A stretch of 64,000 nucleotides of DNA from Desmodesmus armatus (Eukaryota > Chlorophyta > Chlorophyceae > Sphaeropleales > Scenedesmaceae): assembly GCA_007449985.2 (NCBI GenBank), contig VIIQ02000031.1:1-64000 (forward strand), read 5' to 3'. The notes beneath the pieces were generated by a model. It was given only the letters and a program-made list of their open reading frames with translations, was not told where the DNA came from and did no database searches. Shown here piece after piece: positions 54,660-64,000 of this stretch (positions within the stretch are counted from its first letter, which is position 1; every line of letters starts with the position of its first letter). Made by a program: the position numbers and the translations under genes.

Positions 54660-57059
54660 CTAGACAGCCTGCAGCTTCAACAACAGGTACTCCTGCTGCT
54701 GCTTCTGTGTCCTACACTGCCGCCATTCAAAATACGGGACGCTCACCACAACATACCCCCGCACCGCAAGCGCCCTGTTCCTGGCCTGAGTAGGCCCATC
54801 GAGCCTATTGCCCGGCTGCAGGAAATGCCATGGCCCGTCAACCTCGATAGCCAGCTGCTTGCCGGCGCTGGTGACAGCCGTTATGTCAAGCCCGTAGTGT
54901 CCATCTGCTGTGTACTGCCCGAGTGCTGGGGGCCGCTGCCAGGCACACTGCACCTCTGGGAGCCTCTGAAGCGCCTCAAACACGGCGAGCTGTGTGTGGG
55001 AAGGCGCGGAATTGCTGTCCTGGTGCTGAAGTTGCTGCTGCCAGCTAGCCCTGCACTGCTCTAGCTGCTGTGCTGACAGCACTGCCTGCAGGCCCTCTGC
55101 TGCATGGGGTCCTGCACTGTCCTGCAGCCATAGGCGCACCTGAAAGAGCTGCAGGAGGTCTATAGAGCCCATTAAGTGCCATGCATCCCTGCATGCAGCC
55201 ACCAGCTGCAGCACGAGTGGAGCGCAGTCCTGCGCGTCCAACACTGCAGCGGCCCAGCACATGTTGACAAACCCCCTGCACACGCTGCTGCTGTCAACAA
55301 CCCGGCCCCCTGCCATTTGGCCCAAGGCAGCAAGCTGCTGCACAGCTTGCACCAGCAACTGCTGCGGCAGGAACTCGCTGCGATGCCCGAGCTGCGCGCA
55401 AGCATAAGCGATGCTCGCGAGGCTCTTGACGTCTGCACTGCAAGCGCCTGCATCGCCCTGCCCAGCACGCAGCAAGGATACTCCATGCTGCTCTAGGGCT
55501 GCCAGCAGCTGCTCCGGCAGGTACTGCAGCTCAGCGCATGCCCAAAGCGCTAGGGCATAATCCTGCAATGCTGGCTGGGCCCCTGGACGCACCAGCGCTT
55601 CCTGTAAGCTACGCAGCTGCGCCTCGTGATCCCCCTGCGCCCCGCGATCTCCCAGGAGGTAGATAGTGCCGCTGCTGCTGCCTGTGCTGAGCTTGGCAAG
55701 CGCCCAGAGCACCATGCTGATGCTCTGTGGTGCTGCATGGGGCGCCTGCAGGACAAAGCGGCCCAAGCAGGCCTGCAGCTGCTCTGGCTGCATCTGCTGG
55801 CCCATGGTGGCAACTGCAGCCAACACGTCCTTTACTGCCTGTGCTGACGCTGTGGGCAGGAGCTTCACAAAAGCCTGCAGGACAGCATGCAGGTCCTGCG
55901 GCTGCAGGGAGTGTCCCGTGCTGGACACTGCGGTCAGCATGTTGCTGATATCCTGCGCGTTGGCAGAGGACAGCAGCTGCAGGAAACGGGCCATGTGCTG
56001 ATCGACATGCTCCTGTGGCAGCTCCTGCTGCAGCTTGGCAAGGGCCCAGAAGCTGGTGCTGACAGCCTGTGGGCTGGCATCCTGCAGGAGCTTCCTTGAC
56101 TGCTCTGCAAGCTGCTGCAATCCTGCGGTCGGCACCTGCTTGCGCATGACTGCCAACGCCCACAGCAGATAGCTGACGTCCTGTGCGTTCGCTGCAGATA
56201 TCTGCGCGCAGAACGCCCCCAGCAGCTGCTGCAGCTGGCAGTCTGTCAGCGCTGCGCCGGACCTTGCGACTCCGTGCAGCACATTTGAGATGTGACGGGT
56301 GTTGGCGTGCTGCAAGCGGTCCTGCTGCAGCAGCTGAGGCAGCAGCTGCTCTATCACACACGGCAGCTTCAGCTGGCTGCATGCATAAATTACCGCTGCT
56401 AGCTCTGAGGCTGGCACAGGGGCGGCTGTGTCCTGCAGGCGCTCAGCACACTGCTGCAGGGTGCACAGCAGCGCCTGCACTTCAGGGCCATGCACCATGC
56501 GCCTGTGCCTGCGGCAGAGCTTGGCTGCTGTGCTGAACGCTGCGCTGGTGTCATAGGCGTCCAAGGAGGCCTCATGCTGCTGCAGGACTACTAGCAGCTG
56601 TTGAAGGCTGGCAGCAGCTCGGATGTCCCTGCTGCGCTCACCGGATGCTGCCTTGCTGCTGCTGTCGTTGCTGTTACTGCCGCCCTTGTCACCCCTGTCA
56701 TGACCAGCCTTGCTGCTGGACTTGGTGCGTTTGTTGCTCCCACAGTGGTTGCTGCCATGCCTGCCAGCTCTGCTTGCAGTGCTGCTGGTGCCATTGCTGC
56801 CGCCACTGCTGCTCTGCCTGCTGTTGCTGCTGCTGTGCCTGGTGCTGTCGAGGCTGCTGTAAGCCTGGAAGGCATGGCGCGTCAGTTGGGAGGGATTCAC
56901 ACCAAGCCCCGACCTGTATGACTGCCCATGCTGCAGTGCCAAGAACTGGGGACTGCTGGGGGTACAGATGCCAGGACCTGCAAGGCAAGCTGGCAGTATT
57001 GGGAGCATTGCCGCGGTTTTGGCCTGGTGCAGTCCCAAATGCTGGTGGCAGGAAGGCAT
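54660..57059 (-). CDS. OPR-type repeat protein with C-terminal RAP domain, 799 aa
   Basis: A single open exon from ATG 57059. The first 60 or so residues are a basic, Ser/Ala-rich leader like an organelle transit peptide, followed by a long Ser/Gly/Lys low-complexity region. From about residue 150 to 640 come degenerate helical repeats of about 38 residues with signatures such as SYLLWALAVM, TSFWALAKLQQ, SMVLWALAKL and YALALWACAELQ. Residues about 720-797 form a RAP domain: LDITAV, IEVDGPWHF, TQARNRALAVRGYVVVSVPY, FEW. Octotricopeptide-repeat proteins bind organelle transcripts and control their stability, splicing or translation; in algae most act in the chloroplast, and RAP often ends them. 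The RNA target is unknown. Intact, no frame break, no introns. Confidence 0.88.
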   Translation of the reverse strand: MPSCHQHLGLHQAKTAAMLPILPACLAGPGICTPSSPQFLALQHGQSYRSGLGVNPSQLTRHAFQAYSSLDSTRHSSSNSRQSSSGGSNGTSSTASRAGRHGSNHCGSNKRTKSSSKAGHDRGDKGGSNSNDSSSKAASGERSRDIRAAASLQQLLVVLQQHEASLDAYDTSAAFSTAAKLCRRHRRMVHGPEVQALLCTLQQCAERLQDTAAPVPASELAAVIYACSQLKLPCVIEQLLPQLLQQDRLQHANTRHISNVLHGVARSGAALTDCQLQQLLGAFCAQISAANAQDVSYLLWALAVMRKQVPTAGLQQLAEQSRKLLQDASPQAVSTSFWALAKLQQELPQEHVDQHMARFLQLLSSANAQDISNMLTAVSSTGHSLQPQDLHAVLQAFVKLLPTASAQAVKDVLAAVATMGQQMQPEQLQACLGRFVLQAPHAAPQSISMVLWALAKLSTGSSSGTIYLLGDRGAQGDHEAQLRSLQEALVRPGAQPALQDYALALWACAELQYLPEQLLAALEQHGVSLLRAGQGDAGACSADVKSLASIAYACAQLGHRSEFLPQQLLVQAVQQLAALGQMAGGRVVDSSSVCRGFVNMCWAAAVLDAQDCAPLVLQLVAACRDAWHLMGSIDLLQLFQVRLWLQDSAGPHAAEGLQAVLSAQQLEQCRASWQQQLQHQDSNSAPSHTQLAVFEALQRLPEVQCAWQRPPALGQYTADGHYGLDITAVTSAGKQLAIEVDGPWHFLQPGNRLDGPTQARNRALAVRGYVVVSVPYFEWRQCRTQKQQQEYLLLKLQAV

Positions 57060-58830
57060 GGACAGTGTGGCCTGACAGCCTGTGCTGGGCTGGGCATGTG
57101 CTATGCAGGCATGTCGTTGCAGACTGCTGCTTCAAATTGATTCAGCACAGCGGATAGGATCACCTGTCGCCCAGCAAGCAGCAGATGTGCTGCTATAAGT
57201 GCCCACAAAGGTGGTCAAGAGGTGGGCAGCTGCAGCACTGGCAAGGCCTGCTGCTGAAGCAAAGCTATCTCTTGATATGGCCCTGAAGTTGCTGTCGGCA
57301 AGCAGTACCACCTCGATGTTCAAGCAGGTAATGTGTCTCCACTGCTGCTGTAGGAGGTGTTGGGACAGCAGCTGTAGCAGCATTTGGACATGAGGTCTGC
57401 TCGCGAAGCTGTCAATTGAAGTCTGATGAAAATTAATATCTGGCACGTTCATCAAGTTATGGGTGCATCAGCATTTACTGTTGGGGTGATTAGGGAGTTA
57501 GTCAGAGTGATCAAGATCCAATCGGTGGTCACCAGCACCAGTTCGCTTTGCCGTGTTTCACATCACCAGCAGTCAGAAACACCAATCAGACGACTCACAT
57601 CGACCATGCATCAAAGCGCAATCTCAATCACCTGGCGTTTTACATGCTCATGTTCATGAGTACTGTCCTTGCCCATGCTGACTTCCCCATTGAGTGAAGA
57701 CGCAGGGACCAACATGCACTGATAAGTGCCATGAAAGTTGTATTACAGACGATGTATCGTAGCTGCTGACCCTGATGTTGACTGCAGGGATAGATCGCAC
57801 TGCGGGGACAGAGGGCATTGCCACTGCTGCACTAAGAGGGAGCACGTAGTGCCAACAACTTAACGCTGGCTGCAGACAGCTGGACCTTTCATTCAAGCAC
57901 CTGCTTGCTGCAAGAGGTGAGTGTGCACACATGCTGCAGCCTTGCAGAGCTTGTTTCGAAAACCTTTGGAGGGGGCAGCAGTAAACATTTTACTGAAACA
58001 ACAAGCACTGCCTGATCCCAACACTGCTGTGGCTGCCCGCTGCCCAAGTACCATTTGCATTGACAAGAGTTGCTGGCACATGGCCTGCACATGCTGCTTG
58101 GCCCAAAATGAGGCAAAGCCAAGCGGCGCATGGCACAGCCAACCCCAACACACGCGCGCACACATGAAAGCACGGCCACACGCAAGCCGTGCGCCTCAGG
58201 CAAGCAATCAGCTGACCAAAACCACGCAAAGGCGGCTTTTCACCCCGCACACTGCATCAGACAGCTGCTGCTGACACGGTACTGCTGGCATGCGCCAAAA
58301 CCGCCGCCAAAGCACCACAAGGCACCACCTCCCAAGCCCCTGAAGTGCCTGGCTGAGCTGCCAGCAGCGGCCTGTTTTCACATTGTATGTAGGGCACTCG
58401 GCCAGCATGCCAAGGCAGTACAAGGCCAAGCCGCAGCTGTGGTTGGATCGCCTGAAGTTAGCTACTCTTGCACATACCCCCACTCTCAGCAAAAGCCACA
58501 AACACTCACACGCCCACAAACACATGCAAGCCCAATATCAACACACCACAAACGTACACACAAGCACAGACAACCTGCTGCTGCTGTACAAGGGCAAGCC
58601 GCCCGTGCTGGTTGGGTTGCTACACCCCCTGCTTGCTTTGACTCCCAAAACCAGCGCGGCAGAACCCCTGCTGTGCGACCCCCATCTCCCCTACATCCCC
58701 TACTGCTGCCCAATATAGGGAAGGCGCCTTGACAGGGCAACCCATGGAGGGTGCCGTGCTGGTAGTGCACAAGGCAAGGGGTGCGGCGTCCGGAGACCTC
58801 CTAGAGATCTCGTAGAGATTGCCTGCTGCC
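57060..58830. other. Intergenic region between OPR-RAP and CK2 alpha
   Basis: No protein-like gene seen. It should contain the OPR-RAP promoter and the CK2 alpha 3' UTR; a minus-strand TGTAA at 57743-57739 is 1.1 kb after the CK2 stop, the nearest one I noticed. Confidence 0.4.
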
Positions 58831-63429
<4,599 letters not shown>

Positions 63430-64000
63430 GATGGTGTCCCCTCCTCTCCTCACAGCACAGCCAACGACGGTTCTCCGATCATGGACGAAAGCAGCGTATG
63501 ATGATCCTAGAAAGCTGCATGCTGGACGTTGCTTAAGTAGACGCTCCAGACTTTGCGGTGCTGTTGCTCAGCAACAAGTGAACAGACAAGTTGGATCAGC
63601 AGCAGCACAGCAAAAGAAGGATAAGAGCAGAGAGCCGGGGGGGTTCGGTCTGGTTGTGCAAGATAATGGATATGAATTCACCACATCGTGAACTGTTCTT
63701 CCTTATTCCTGTGATCGTGTTTGTCATCATGCGCCAAACCCTGGCGATCCCCAACGGGCAAGGAACAACAACATTTGCTGCTGGGCGTCATTGTCAAGCA
63801 GTGGCCCCACTGAGACCCTCCTCAGTGCTGCTTCACGCACATTCAGATCACATTCCCGAGACCCCTTAGTTCACGGCTGGGGGGCAGTGTTGCGTGCGTA
63901 GCAGTCAACATGGGGGTCTATCAAAACTCCTGATCTCTCATTCACTCAAAGGGGGGCTCTGGGGCTCCCAGGCAGCAGCACCGTTGGCAAATGCAGTCGT
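63430..64000. promoter_or_regulatory. Upstream region of CK2 alpha
   Basis: Holds the CK2 alpha 5' leader and promoter. No element recognised, and no further gene before the window edge. Confidence 0.4.

Overview
The window is nuclear DNA of a green alga, most likely a chlamydomonadalean (volvocalean) chlorophyte. Support: GC-rich genes with many short introns, long homopolymeric G or C runs inside introns, TGTAA poly(A) signals, and a typical algal gene set (starch synthase of the SS3/SS4 group, OPR-RAP protein, helicase-associated-repeat protein, beta-helix/multi-TM surface protein, MYND-finger protein). The species cannot be fixed from sequence alone.

Layout, left to right. 161-1822 (-): exons of an unidentified helical, Gly/Ser-rich protein running off the left edge. 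4279-18631 (+): a 14-exon starch synthase whose introns hold a hAT-type MITE with an 8-bp target duplication (5690-6093), a 99-bp minisatellite with inverted arms (about 9780-10500), a TIR element (10537-11255), a 5'-truncated RLE-type LINE (11725-12631) and three long hairpins. 20756-25119 (-): a large MYND-finger protein. 26086-28973 (-): a secreted thioredoxin/PDI-like protein. 29500-32095 (+): an intact 397-aa helicase-associated-repeat protein. 34445-36031 (-): a secreted cysteine-rich protein. 36669-41842 (+): a beta-helix/multi-TM surface protein. 43821-48404 (-): a TIR-NB-ARC-LRR gene. 48702-49823 (+): a membrane protein transcribed head-to-head with it. 51960-53430: a 750-bp tandem duplication. 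54660-57059 (-): an OPR-RAP organelle RNA-binding protein. 58831-63429 (-): protein kinase CK2 alpha.

Two observations stand out. First, the TIR-NB-ARC-LRR gene is complete: six exons join in phase without correction into 1,035 residues with TIR WCLREL, P-loop GPGGLGKTT, kinase-2 LLLLD, GLPLAL and LRRs. This is the architecture of land-plant TNL immune receptors, and it shares a 297-bp divergent promoter with a single-pass membrane protein. Second, several unrelated genes show one rule of intron growth. Segments spanning an exon-intron boundary are tandemly copied into the intron: acceptor-side copies pile up upstream of the real exon, donor-side copies downstream. The intact exon sits at the correct end of each array. 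The coiled-coil exon of the starch synthase has instead been multiplied in frame as whole exons.

Several genes (MYND, beta-helix, one starch-synthase exon) carry isolated single-base frame breaks. Others (CK2 alpha, TNL, OPR, helicase-associated) are perfectly open. This looks more like scattered consensus errors in a long-read assembly than wholesale decay, but the sequence alone cannot decide.
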